Positions 44,137-53,372 of a stretch of DNA of 64,000 nt are shown here, in pieces. The position numbers and the translations under genes were made by a program. Source of the stretch: an uncultured Clostridia bacterium (GTDB taxonomy: Bacteria; Bacillota; Clostridia; Christensenellales; UBA1242); assembly GCA_934754475.1 (NCBI GenBank), contig CAKVHV010000005.1:17655-81654 (forward strand), in the 5' to 3' direction. The notes beneath the pieces were generated by a model. The model ran no database searches. It was not told the origin of the DNA and saw only the letters and a list, made by a program, of their open reading frames with translations. The first letter of the stretch is position 1, and each line of letters starts with the position of its first letter.

Positions 44137-44187
44137 TGTCCTATATAGGGCATTTAAGTCTAAAAGACATACATATGTCGACTTGAA
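44137..44187 (+). promoter_or_regulatory. structured secA leader (two hairpins)
   Basis: The first hairpin pairs TGTCCTA (44137-44143) with TAGGGCA (44146-44152), one wobble. The second pairs TTTAAGTC (44153-44160) with GACTTGAA (44180-44187), and an inner GACAT/ATGTC stem (44066-44070 in relative terms is 44166-44170 with 44175-44179) completes it. It ends five bases before the AAAGGAG of secA. It could modulate secA translation, but it is not a leader I recognise. Confidence 0.4.
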
Positions 44188-44205
44188 TTTAAAGGAGAAA
44201 ATTTA

Positions 44206-47031
44206 ATGGGATTTTGGAGTAAAATATTCAAATCTGACAATACAAGAAATGTAGAAAAATTGGAAAAGATTGCAAAGAAAGTTGAAGATTTGCAAGATAA
44301 ATATAGAGTATATAGTGACGAAGACTTGAAAAACACCACGACTGTTTTGAAAGAACGTCTTGCTAATGGCGAAAAGACAATAGACATTTTGCCAGATGCT
44401 TTTGCATGCGTAAGAGAAGCAAGTAGTAGGGTTATTGGCAAACGTCATTATCATGTTCAAATTCTAGGTGGCATTGCTTTGTTCCAAGGTAGAATTGCCG
44501 AAATGAAAACTGGTGAAGGAAAAACTCTTGTTGAGACTTTGCCAGCATATCTAGTAGCACTTGAAGGAAAGGGTGTTCATATAGTAACTGTCAACGAATA
44601 CTTGTCGACTCGTGATGCTGAATGGATGGGAAAAATATTCAAGTTTTTGGGTTTAACTGTTGGTATTAATACACACGATATGACTCCAGACAAGAAAAAA
44701 GAAGCCTATGCTTGTGATATTACTTATTCAACTAACAATGAGTTGGGTTTTGACTACTTAAGAGACAATATGGTTATGCGTCCCGAAGATAGAGTTGCAA
44801 GGGGTTATCACTTTGCAATTATCGACGAAGTAGATAGTATTTTGATTGACGAAGCCAGAACTCCACTTATTATTTCTGGCAAAGGCATGAAGAGTAGTGA
44901 AGAATACAAAAAGGCTAGTAGATTTGCCAAGTCTTTGAAGCCAACCGACTACGAAATCGACGAAAAAGAAAAAGCAATTAGACTAAACGAAAGTGGTATT
45001 GCTAAGGCAGAAAGATATTATGCTGTAGAAAATCTAAGCGATATTAATAACATCGAACTTAACCACTATATCAACAATGCACTCAAAGCACAATATATAA
45101 TGCTCAAAGATAACAACTACATCGTCAAAGATGGCGAAGTTGTAATTGTCGATGAGTTTACCGGAAGACTTATGGAAGGTAGAAAGTACTCAAATGGTCT
45201 TCATCAAGCAATCGAAGCCAAGGAAGGCTTGGAAGTTAGAGACGAAAACAAGACTTTGGCAACTATTACTTTCCAAAACTTCTTTAGAATTTATGACAAA
45301 ATCAGCGGAATGACTGGTACAGCCAAGACCGAAGAAACCGAGTTTAATAAAATTTATAATTTGGACGTTGTAACAATCCCAACTAACAAACCTGTTAGAA
45401 GAATAGATTGGACAGATATAATCTATCCAACCGAAAAAGCCAAGATTAATGCAATTGTCGAAGAAGTCAAAAAAGTTCATGCCGAAGGCAGACCAGTTTT
45501 GGTCGGAACTATCACTATTGAAAAGAGTGAAGAGATTTCCAAAGAACTAAGCAAGGCAAAAATCAAACACAATGTTTTGAATGCAAAAAATCACCAAAAA
45601 GAAAGTATGATAATAGCCCAAGCCGGCAGACTTGGTCAAGTAACAATTGCAACCAACATGGCTGGTCGTGGTACAGATATTATGCTTGGTGGCAACCCAG
45701 AATATCTAGCAAAACAAAAAATGCAAGAACTAGGATATACTGACGAACAAATCGAATTTTGTACATCCTATCTTCCAAGCGATAGCCCCGAACTAGAAAA
45801 GGCGAGAGAAAAATACAAAAAGTTCTACAAAGAATTTGAACAAGTAACCGAAGATGAAAAACAAAAAGTTATTCAATTAGGCGGACTTCATATTGTAGGT
45901 ACTGAACGTCACGAAAGTAGACGTATAGACAACCAGTTGCGTGGTCGTGCTGGACGTCAAGGCGATCCGGGTTCAAGTGTGTTCTTTGTTAGTATGGAAG
46001 ACGAACTTATGCGTAGATTTGGTGGAGACAAATTGCAAGGTGTTGTTAGATTCTTCAAAATTTCGGATGACACAGCATTTACTCTTAAATTCTTAGCACG
46101 TCAAATCGAAGCCGCTCAACGTCGTATTGAAGGCTTTAACTTCTCTGCTCGTCATACAGTACTTAAGTTTGATGATGTAAACAACCAACAACGTAAGGAA
46201 ATCTACAAAGAAAGAAATAGAGTTTTGGACGGTGCTAATGTTCATGACGAAGTTTTGGATATGATTGCCGAATTTGCAAGAAATACAGTACTAGATAGTT
46301 TGGACGGAGTAGAAAGTTTTGAAGAATGGAATATTGAAAAGATTAATAATAGTCTAAACAATCGTGTTCTTCCAGCGGATGCAAACTATGTAACTGCAGA
46401 TATGTGCGAAGGTTTGGAAGCCCAAGAACTTGCAGACAAGGTAGCCGAAAAAGCCCAAGAAGTTTATGAAGAAAAATGCAAAGCCTTGAATGCTATCAAG
46501 ATAGATAGTCAACGCATTGAGAGAGAAATTCTGCTTAGAGTTGTAGATAGTCTATGGAGAGACCATATTGACTTTATGGAAATTTTGCGTGGCGAAATCG
46601 GTCTTAGAGCATATGGCAACCATGACCCACTTATTGCTTACAAGGAAGAAAGTAGTCGTGCTTACGAAGAAATGATTGGAAGAGTTAGAGAAGAAACCGC
46701 AATGTTCCTACTTAACTTCAAAGTTCAAATCGAAAGAACTGTTCCAGTTCAAGTAACCAAAAAGGAACTTACTCCTGAAGATATTGCCAAAATAAGAAAG
46801 ATTGCCGAAGAAAAGATTAAAGAGCAAAATGGAAACAAGAGTCCAAATAATCCAAAGGCTCAAAATGAACTAAATAATCTTATGAAAGCACCAACAAGTA
46901 TAGATATGGTTACAAATATGACCGAAAATTCTCAAGCAAAAACCAAAGGCAAAGTTGTAGGTCGTAACGAACTATGTCCTTGTGGCTCAGGCAAAAAATA
47001 CAAAAACTGTTGCGGAAGAAACGCAAAATAA
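44206..47031 (+). CDS. secA: preprotein translocase ATPase SecA
   Basis: SecA drives post-translational export through SecYEG. The 941-residue protein has Walker A MKTGEGKTLVE near residues 100-110, the DEVDSILIDEARTP box near 207, and NBD2 motifs TNMAGRGTDIMLGG and RQGDPGSS. The peptide cross-linking domain, the helical scaffold (RHTVLKFDDVNNQQRKEIY) and a C-terminal zinc motif CPCGSGKKYKNCCGR are also present. It is preceded by AAAGGAGAAAA. It is longer than Bacillus SecA by roughly 100 residues, owing to an insertion around EYLAKQKMQELGYTDEQ. It has its own terminator. Confidence 0.98.
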   Translation: MGFWSKIFKSDNTRNVEKLEKIAKKVEDLQDKYRVYSDEDLKNTTTVLKERLANGEKTIDILPDAFACVREASSRVIGKRHYHVQILGGIALFQGRIAEMKTGEGKTLVETLPAYLVALEGKGVHIVTVNEYLSTRDAEWMGKIFKFLGLTVGINTHDMTPDKKKEAYACDITYSTNNELGFDYLRDNMVMRPEDRVARGYHFAIIDEVDSILIDEARTPLIISGKGMKSSEEYKKASRFAKSLKPTDYEIDEKEKAIRLNESGIAKAERYYAVENLSDINNIELNHYINNALKAQYIMLKDNNYIVKDGEVVIVDEFTGRLMEGRKYSNGLHQAIEAKEGLEVRDENKTLATITFQNFFRIYDKISGMTGTAKTEETEFNKIYNLDVVTIPTNKPVRRIDWTDIIYPTEKAKINAIVEEVKKVHAEGRPVLVGTITIEKSEEISKELSKAKIKHNVLNAKNHQKESMIIAQAGRLGQVTIATNMAGRGTDIMLGGNPEYLAKQKMQELGYTDEQIEFCTSYLPSDSPELEKAREKYKKFYKEFEQVTEDEKQKVIQLGGLHIVGTERHESRRIDNQLRGRAGRQGDPGSSVFFVSMEDELMRRFGGDKLQGVVRFFKISDDTAFTLKFLARQIEAAQRRIEGFNFSARHTVLKFDDVNNQQRKEIYKERNRVLDGANVHDEVLDMIAEFARNTVLDSLDGVESFEEWNIEKINNSLNNRVLPADANYVTADMCEGLEAQELADKVAEKAQEVYEEKCKALNAIKIDSQRIEREILLRVVDSLWRDHIDFMEILRGEIGLRAYGNHDPLIAYKEESSRAYEEMIGRVREETAMFLLNFKVQIERTVPVQVTKKELTPEDIAKIRKIAEEKIKEQNGNKSPNNPKAQNELNNLMKAPTSIDMVTNMTENSQAKTKGKVVGRNELCPCGSGKKYKNCCGRNAK

Positions 47032-47073
47032 TTTCTAATGTCACTAAATTTTTGTATAAACGATTAAATATAT

Positions 47074-47110
47074 AAAATATCCACGGATTTCAAATCCGTG
47101 GATATTTTTT
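47074..47110. terminator. bidirectional terminator after secA
   Basis: Arms 47074-47090 and 47092-47108 are a 17-bp perfect inverted repeat (core TCCACGGATTT) with A and T runs on both sides. Confidence 0.92.
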
Positions 47111-47112
47111 GT

Positions 47113-47601
47113 CTATTTTAAAATTTTTAAATCTTTCAAATTAACCGAAACACAATCACCCAAAAAATTATTGTTTTCATCAAGTCTTCCAAAATCCACA
47201 AGAACTTCGTTATCGGCAGCATAGTCTTCCATTATTGTACCTATATCGCCCTTGTGTATTCCTAGTTCTGCAAATTTTGAATCTTCAATAAGCAATTCGA
47301 CATCATCATAAATGTTAAATTTCTTCTTTGAAAAGCCTTTTTCTAGTGGGATAAACTTTTTGGAATTTTCGTCTAAAAAATTTTTTAATTCGGTGAATTC
47401 GTCACTTTGTATTATTTCTAAGTCGTTGGTGTTCACATCCAAGTAAGCATATTCACATTCGTTGTATTTATTCATAAACAAGACTTTAACATGCCTATTG
47501 TCTAAAGTTTCCCAAACAATTCCTGTTGCATCGATATATAAATTGTATTGCTTGTATTTGTCGTTGATTTTTATTAGTTTTACAAAATCGTATTGTTTCA
47601 T
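47113..47601 (-). CDS. tandem SH3-like/KOW-type beta-domain protein, unknown
   Basis: The 162-residue soluble protein appears to be two copies of one beta domain. Copy 1 spans about residues 4-64 (YDFVKLIKINDKYKQYNLY ... NTNDLEII). Copy 2 spans about 98-161 (YDDVELLIEDSKFAELGIH ... NLKDLKIL). The pattern DxVxL...G..GxI...V.VdF suggests an SH3-like or DUF4926-like fold. A start at 47601 is supported by GGGAAATTAAA. Flanking genes do not suggest a pathway. Confidence 0.6.
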   Translation of the reverse strand: MKQYDFVKLIKINDKYKQYNLYIDATGIVWETLDNRHVKVLFMNKYNECEYAYLDVNTNDLEIIQSDEFTELKNFLDENSKKFIPLEKGFSKKKFNIYDDVELLIEDSKFAELGIHKGDIGTIMEDYAADNEVLVDFGRLDENNNFLGDCVSVNLKDLKILK

Positions 47602-47840
47602 TTTAATTTCCCATAAGTTTAGTGCTTGAAATATTTATTAATGCTATCAAAGTTTTTAATTTTAATAAAAATATTTTTTAAGTTAATATTTACATTATAC
47701 AAAATAATTTTGTATGATGCAAGGACTTATAAGTTATGTGGTTTATGATTGAAGTAATTTCAAGATACAAAGTTTTATTTTCATCGTGCAAGGATAAACT
47801 TGATTGTATTATGCCAATTTGGATTTTTATCAAGTAATTC

Positions 47841-47869
47841 TTGAAAAAACTTAAAAAAAGTGATATAAT
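47841..47869 (+). promoter_or_regulatory. promoter reading into the cloverleaf element
   Basis: TTGAAA at 47841-47846 and a perfect TATAAT at 47864-47869 have 17-base spacing. Transcription would start near 47876, at the edge of the palindromic element. No ORF begins until 48069. Confidence 0.6.
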
Positions 47870-47951
47870 CTATGTAATTGATTTGTTCATTGCATTCACA
47901 AATCAATTTGCTAAACGCAAATCCCACGATTAAATCGTGGTTACATAGATT
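47867..47951. repeat. cloverleaf-like palindromic element
   Basis: Four helices fit a cloverleaf. P1 is 11 bp perfect (47867-47877 with 47941-47951). P2 is 9 bp (47877-47885 with 47899-47907). P3 is 5 bp TTTGC/GCAAA (47907-47911 with 47917-47921). P4 is 7 bp CCACGAT/ATCGTGG (47924-47930 with 47934-47940). Another hairpin ACAAATGT/ACATTTGT follows at 47975-47992. It could be a structured RNA, or a palindrome of the kind found at ends of IS200/IS605-type elements. The sequence 47602-47840 holds nothing recognisable. Confidence 0.65.
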
Positions 47952-48068
47952 GAATTCGTCGTCGTTTCGGTAATACAAATGTAAACATTTGTGCTACTCT
48001 CAACTTCCTAGAATATAATCTAAAATGTTTTGCATTTGGTTAAATTAAATAAAATTGGCGGTGGGATT

Positions 48069-48323
48069 ATGGAATATTTTGTTAAAGTTGAAGGCGAAAA
48101 CGAAGACATTACAGAACTATATGGATGTCAAGACGGGATTACAGTTAATTTTGATGGAAATAGTTGGAGTATGTCGGGAATGAAATACAAAACCCTTGTG
48201 ACTAGTCCAGATTTTCAAAGAATTGACAAATCCAAGGCTATGATTATATCTAAAGGTGCTGACCCCGAAATGATGGTCAATGCATTTGTTATGAGCATGC
48301 TTAATGGCGGAAGACTAATGTAA
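48069..48323 (+). CDS. small protein, unknown
   Basis: The 84-residue protein starts at ATG 48069, after GGCGGTGGG; the frame is open 13 codons further. It has an N-terminal beta-rich half (YFVKVEGENEDITELYGCQ, NFDGNSWSMSGMKYKTL) and a helical C-terminus with several methionines (EMMVNAFVMSMLNG). No family is recognised. It lies downstream of the cloverleaf element and may be expressed from its promoter with a leader of about 190 bases. Confidence 0.5.
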   Translation: MEYFVKVEGENEDITELYGCQDGITVNFDGNSWSMSGMKYKTLVTSPDFQRIDKSKAMIISKGADPEMMVNAFVMSMLNGGRLM

Positions 48324-48404
48324 CTTTGTTATGATGATTGCATTTACAAATTAAATTATTGGTTTTCACCACATTTTTCGTGGCTTTGTATTGAAATTAT
48401 ACAT

Positions 48405-48440
48405 AAAAAAAGTTTACACATTTTCGTGTAAACTTTTTTT
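48405..48440. terminator. bidirectional terminator
   Basis: Arms 48405-48419 and 48426-48440 form a 15-bp perfect stem (A7GTTTACAC) with a six-base loop. It lies between the small plus-strand gene and the 1542-residue minus-strand gene. Confidence 0.9.
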
Positions 48441-48477
48441 GTCTAAAATATCAAACTATATTTTTTTGTCTAAAATA

Positions 48478-51400
48478 TTAAACCAAACTTGCTTTGATTG
48501 TCTCAAATGGGTCATCAAAGTTTGTAAGACTAACATAGTCAAACGATGTTGAGTTGGTGTAATAGTTTTCAGGTGTGGACGAATTGATATTATCATTATA
48601 ATGTGTTAGTAGTGCATTATAATATTTGCCCGCATTTGTAGTCGTAGCTGTGCTACTCAAAGCATGTGCCATTGATTCGTCTAGTTTTTGAAGAATTAGT
48701 TTTGACATTCTTCTTGTTAAAATTACACCAGTAACTGGTTTTTGTTGGAAATCATTTAGCAACTTATCAATATCTTTGGCAAGTGTTTCACTTGTTTTGA
48801 TTATATCAGCCGAAGCGCCTACATCATCTAGTGTGCTATCCAATTTTTTCTCAATATCGCCAAGGTCGCTTAGAGAACTTTCAAAATTATTGTAATGTGG
48901 AGTAGTGCTAGAAAGTGCAGTATTATCTTTTGCAATGCTCAAAATAGTGTTGTCCATAATGTCATTAACGATTTGATTTTGTTCTAATTCTAGTCCAGTT
49001 GTAGTTGTTGTGTCTTTCTTGATAGTGGATAGGAAACTACTCATAAGATTACTTAGAGCCACTCTTGTAATAAACAAACTATTTCCGTTTTCAGGAATGT
49101 AAGTGCATTTGTTAGATGTGTTATATTCAATGTCTTCAAACTTAGTAGTGGATTGATTAAATGCGATGTTATCTAGGTTTTTGCCAACAAGTTCAGAAAC
49201 ATTCTCTGTTGTATAAGTAACTCCGCTATTGAGTTTGACAAGGGTGTTTACATAACCTAGTTCTCTTTGCCAAGACATAACTTTGTCGGCGTCTTTAACT
49301 ATAGTCATTTGTTCTTTGATACTGTCTATTAGAGTATTGAAAGCATCAACTTCAGTTTGTCTATTAGTGTCATCATCGGCTTTGGCGCTATCGAAGATGT
49401 CTATAATAAGCGAAGTCAAAATATTTCGTGTAATAATTTTGCTATTGCTATTTGATAGCATGTAGTTGTCTATATAAGTGTAACCTGAAGTGTTATTTCC
49501 AGTTTTGTTATATGCAATTTTGTCTAATTGAGTGCCAAGTTTGGTCAACTTCAATTTGTTCGCATTAACTCTTAGTTCATAAGCACTGTCACTCTCGCCC
49601 GGTTGTTGTTCGGGATATTGAAGCATATCTTTGGATACTTCCAATTTGGATAGAACTGAAAGCAATGTAAGTTCTTTTTCAAAACTTATAGGGCTAATAC
49701 TTTCGTCTTGGATGTTGTCTATAATTCCATTCACTTTTAGGCTCGGGTCGGAATTATCCACACCTTTCAAGGCTTTGGATATTGCATTTTTAATTGATGT
49801 GTCACTATTAAAGTTGTTTAAAATTGTTTCTGACATATTGTCAACACCGCTTGCAAGTAGAGTTCTCAAATCTAACGAACTAATAAGCAGCGATGCCCTA
49901 ATGTCTTTTGTTCCGTCATTATATCCATATACTACATTGTCTAATTGTTTTCCAATTACATTTAGATTGTCTAGGACTTTGTAAGTGCCTTCGTCTTGGA
50001 ATTTAATATCCATAAGGTCGGAGATATAATCAAATTCGGTCGTCCAAAAGTCTTTGATGCTTTCTTCATAAGTCTTGTCAGGTATCAAGGTGTCTTTGGT
50101 TTTAACCTTGCTTGCAATTGTGCTGAGTCTTAGGCATACATTGTCAATCAAGTCGTTAATAGAAAGTTCTACTTTGTCGGTTGTAGATGTATACTTTGCG
50201 TCTTTGAGTGCAAGTGAAACGATTTCAAATATTTTGTCGTTTGGAATGGTTTTGCTCAAATACAATTTGTCTAAATCAGGACATAATTCTTTTGCACTAT
50301 TCAAATCTCCAAAGGCACTTGTCTTTTCGGCAATATTCTTGAGAGATTTGTAGTATTCAATTTCGTTAGCCCAGTAACCTGCTTGTTTGACAGCTTTTAG
50401 ATTAACTGGATTGGAACTATCCAAATTAGCCTTGACGCCTTCGAATAATTCATAAATTTTGTCATTTATAACTTGTGGGGATACACTTCCGTCGTTGTAA
50501 ACAAAGTTGCTTGGCAAAATGTTATCGCATATAATTCCCACTGCAGTACTCATAATATCCAACGTTGCACCGTTTCCAAGCAATGTTGTTGATTTTGCCT
50601 TGTCTAAGTTTTGTCCGATTGAATCGCTAATATCAAAGTTGGAACTTTCAATTATGCTATTAACTTCGTTAAATAATGGAGCAATTGCTTTGAGTTCGTT
50701 TGCCCAAAAAGTTTTGTCAGAAGTATATGTGTGACTCGAAGTAATCAAGTTGTCTTGCATTTTGCTTATTGTTTTTGAAAAATCTCTAAGACTAGTGGTT
50801 TCGTTATTTTTGATATGTTCATTGTTTGCATAGTCTAGTATGTGTGTAAACAAACTAATTGTTCCAGAGACTTTGTAAGTATTTTTGTCACTAGCAGTCT
50901 TTTGTATAGTTGCACCAAACAAACAAGTGCTATCCAAAATATCTAGACTCTTTCCCAAATTTTCAAAAACAGCTTCGTTAATGATTAACTCTATATTTAG
51001 TCCTTTTCTTAAGGTTTCGCCTTCAACAACTTTGCCAAGTATACCTACTTCGTTGTTTCTGAGCATTCTAACAGCAGTGCTAATCTTGGTCATTTCTTGT
51101 TCCCAGTTGTCAACGACCGACAAATTTTCCAAAAACTCATTTTTCAAATAACTATCCAAGTCTTCTGGAAGAAGTCCGTTAAGAACGTCTTTTAATGTGG
51201 TGATTGCATAGTCTATGATGCTATTATATGTTTTTTGAGTAAGCAAGTTTGATGTAGTAGAAGGTTTGAGAGTATCTAACATTCTACCCAAAGGCACTAA
51301 GGATTCGTTAGTAAGATAAATGTTTGAAGTCAAGTCTAATGTTTGAATGGCTTGAATGGTTTTGTCAATAAATCCCGAAAAACTATTTATTAATGTTTGA

Positions 51401-53106
51401 ACGCCATCTTCGGAATAGTCTATTTTTTCGTAGCCATAATTAATTGCACTATCCAAAAAGTTTAGTCCCAAATTAAGAAGAGTAGGGAATGTAAGATTAA
51501 CGGTTTGGAGTTGGAATAATCTATTTGTAAATTCTGTTCCAAAGTTTGAATCAAGACCTTGAATAATTCCAAGTGGATTTTCAAAGTTGTTTTGCAATAC
51601 TCTTACAAGCAGTCCCTGTTTGTTTAAGTAGTCGGCAAGTTCAAGCATGCTCGAAGTTTCGTCAAATACATTAATATTTTTTGATTCGGCAAGACTAGTA
51701 ATTGCTTCAACTAATAATTCGTTAACAATTTGATTGTCGCTAAGTTTGGCATCGGAATTAAGAACTAATGTACAAGCGACTGGAATCAAATAACTCGATA
51801 CACAATCGACTAGATTAACTTGCTTTGCTGTTTCCAAAACATTTTTTGCATCGCCAATCAAAGTATTTAGTTGTTCTTGAGTGAGTGACGACATATTTCC
51901 GTCGCCCACAAAACTTTTGTACTTGCCAATAAGTGCATCGGCTTTTTGTGCGGTTACAACAATATTTTTGACATCCGCCCTAAGTGTAACTTTGCTGTCG
52001 CCAATTTTTTGAGTAGTTAGATAGTCGAATTCGGCAAGTGACAATCCTTCAATCCCTGTGTATTTTGATACGGGTTTGAGAATTGAACTTTCATAAGCCG
52101 AGATTATTTGGTCGGATATTCCGTTTGTTTTGTCGGATAAATCTATGCTTTCGTCGCTTAGGTTTTCGATTTTGACTTTGTTTACGTCTTCCATAATCCC
52201 CATAAATCCATAAACTGGAAGTAGGGTATTAAGCATTATAAATAGTCCAACAAAGCCACCAACCAAAGCGCCCCAAAGACGATGTTTTTTGTATTTAATT
52301 TTTTGCTTTTTTGCTTTCTTTGGTTTTTTGGTCTCACTGACTTCAGTCGTATTATTATTTGGACTTTCGTCTGTCAAATTGAATTTTGGAATGTCGGGTT
52401 TCGCTTCGACTTCGTTTTTTATAAACGTTCCTTCCTTGCCAAACAACTCATTTTTTAAATCGTTATTTTGTTGACTGAGATTTTTGAATTGAACACTCTC
52501 TTGGGTGAGATTTAATTCCCCATTTGGTTGACTACTTTCAGTTTGTCCCACCTGTGGTTGATTATTTGTTGTAGATTGACTTGTGTCTCTTGGATGACTT
52601 TCCAAATTGTTTTCAAGCGTTGTTGGATTATTATCTGAGTCAAAAGCGCTAAACCCTAAGTTTTCTTTAGGCTTTTTTGGAGCGAATGTGAGTTTATAGA
52701 ACAAATAGTTAAGTGGAAGCAACAAGTATTTGCAAATCCAAAACAAAAGCATATACACAATTGCGTTAATAAACACAAGTGGCAAGTTTGTAATTACATT
52801 TACAAATTCGGGGTTCTTGTTTGAAAAATCTTCACCAAGCAAGTTTTTAACAGCAAAAGCCACAATCTGTTCAATGCTATTTTCACCAGTCAAAGTGTTT
52901 TCGCCGATTGTAAACTCGGTGTTAATTTTTATTTGCAACAAAGCCTTGGTGATAGGGATTGTGACAAATAACAAAATTATGCTAGTTATTATCAAAAATA
53001 TTCCACGACTTGCGGTTTTTCTAAGTCCGCGAATAAGTCCCCATATTACTCCAAATACAACAAACACAGCGAGTAATATGTTAAGTATTAATGCAACGTA
53101 TTCCAT
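48478..53106 (-). CDS. giant membrane-anchored repeat protein with CvpA-like N-terminus
   Basis: The 1542-residue protein starts after GGGAG. Residues about 5-25, 32-52 and 110-135 are hydrophobic, with VFGVIWGLIRGLRKTASR resembling the first CvpA hairpin. Residues 150-265 are a polar linker. A further span lies at about 282-303 (LWGALVGGFVGLFIMLNTLLP). The remaining 1240 residues appear extracytoplasmic, helical and Asn/Asp/Ser/Thr rich. From about residue 665 there are some seven degenerate modules of 110-136 residues, each beginning W(x)2-3E(L/I/F/M) and containing a G(K/Q)xLDxxx motif. No enzyme motif is visible. It may be a surface or divisome-associated scaffold. It is monocistronic. 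Confidence 0.8.
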   Translation of the reverse strand: MEYVALILNILLAVFVVFGVIWGLIRGLRKTASRGIFLIITSIILLFVTIPITKALLQIKINTEFTIGENTLTGENSIEQIVAFAVKNLLGEDFSNKNPEFVNVITNLPLVFINAIVYMLLFWICKYLLLPLNYLFYKLTFAPKKPKENLGFSAFDSDNNPTTLENNLESHPRDTSQSTTNNQPQVGQTESSQPNGELNLTQESVQFKNLSQQNNDLKNELFGKEGTFIKNEVEAKPDIPKFNLTDESPNNNTTEVSETKKPKKAKKQKIKYKKHRLWGALVGGFVGLFIMLNTLLPVYGFMGIMEDVNKVKIENLSDESIDLSDKTNGISDQIISAYESSILKPVSKYTGIEGLSLAEFDYLTTQKIGDSKVTLRADVKNIVVTAQKADALIGKYKSFVGDGNMSSLTQEQLNTLIGDAKNVLETAKQVNLVDCVSSYLIPVACTLVLNSDAKLSDNQIVNELLVEAITSLAESKNINVFDETSSMLELADYLNKQGLLVRVLQNNFENPLGIIQGLDSNFGTEFTNRLFQLQTVNLTFPTLLNLGLNFLDSAINYGYEKIDYSEDGVQTLINSFSGFIDKTIQAIQTLDLTSNIYLTNESLVPLGRMLDTLKPSTTSNLLTQKTYNSIIDYAITTLKDVLNGLLPEDLDSYLKNEFLENLSVVDNWEQEMTKISTAVRMLRNNEVGILGKVVEGETLRKGLNIELIINEAVFENLGKSLDILDSTCLFGATIQKTASDKNTYKVSGTISLFTHILDYANNEHIKNNETTSLRDFSKTISKMQDNLITSSHTYTSDKTFWANELKAIAPLFNEVNSIIESSNFDISDSIGQNLDKAKSTTLLGNGATLDIMSTAVGIICDNILPSNFVYNDGSVSPQVINDKIYELFEGVKANLDSSNPVNLKAVKQAGYWANEIEYYKSLKNIAEKTSAFGDLNSAKELCPDLDKLYLSKTIPNDKIFEIVSLALKDAKYTSTTDKVELSINDLIDNVCLRLSTIASKVKTKDTLIPDKTYEESIKDFWTTEFDYISDLMDIKFQDEGTYKVLDNLNVIGKQLDNVVYGYNDGTKDIRASLLISSLDLRTLLASGVDNMSETILNNFNSDTSIKNAISKALKGVDNSDPSLKVNGIIDNIQDESISPISFEKELTLLSVLSKLEVSKDMLQYPEQQPGESDSAYELRVNANKLKLTKLGTQLDKIAYNKTGNNTSGYTYIDNYMLSNSNSKIITRNILTSLIIDIFDSAKADDDTNRQTEVDAFNTLIDSIKEQMTIVKDADKVMSWQRELGYVNTLVKLNSGVTYTTENVSELVGKNLDNIAFNQSTTKFEDIEYNTSNKCTYIPENGNSLFITRVALSNLMSSFLSTIKKDTTTTTGLELEQNQIVNDIMDNTILSIAKDNTALSSTTPHYNNFESSLSDLGDIEKKLDSTLDDVGASADIIKTSETLAKDIDKLLNDFQQKPVTGVILTRRMSKLILQKLDESMAHALSSTATTTNAGKYYNALLTHYNDNINSSTPENYYTNSTSFDYVSLTNFDDPFETIKASLV

Positions 53107-53372
53107 TTAAAACTCCCAAAAAAATTATTTTAATCTCAAGTTTATTTTAACACAAATAATAATATTATTACTAGTATTTATTTATAAATTAATTTTGTTG
53201 TGTCAAAATTTTTTGTTTTACTTAGTAGTTTTTTGCCAAAATTTATATTTTAGAAATTTTCACATTTATCCGTTTGTGTTTTTTTTGAAAAATATATATA
53301 CTAATTAGGTTAAGTACTTAAGTGGAATTTGGATAAATTCTAATTATTTTAAATAAAGGGAATTGGTAGAAT

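Noticed and set aside
47781..47978. A 65-codon minus-strand ORF across the cloverleaf element
   Set aside because: It is explained by the palindromic DNA, has no ribosome binding site, and ends within non-coding sequence.
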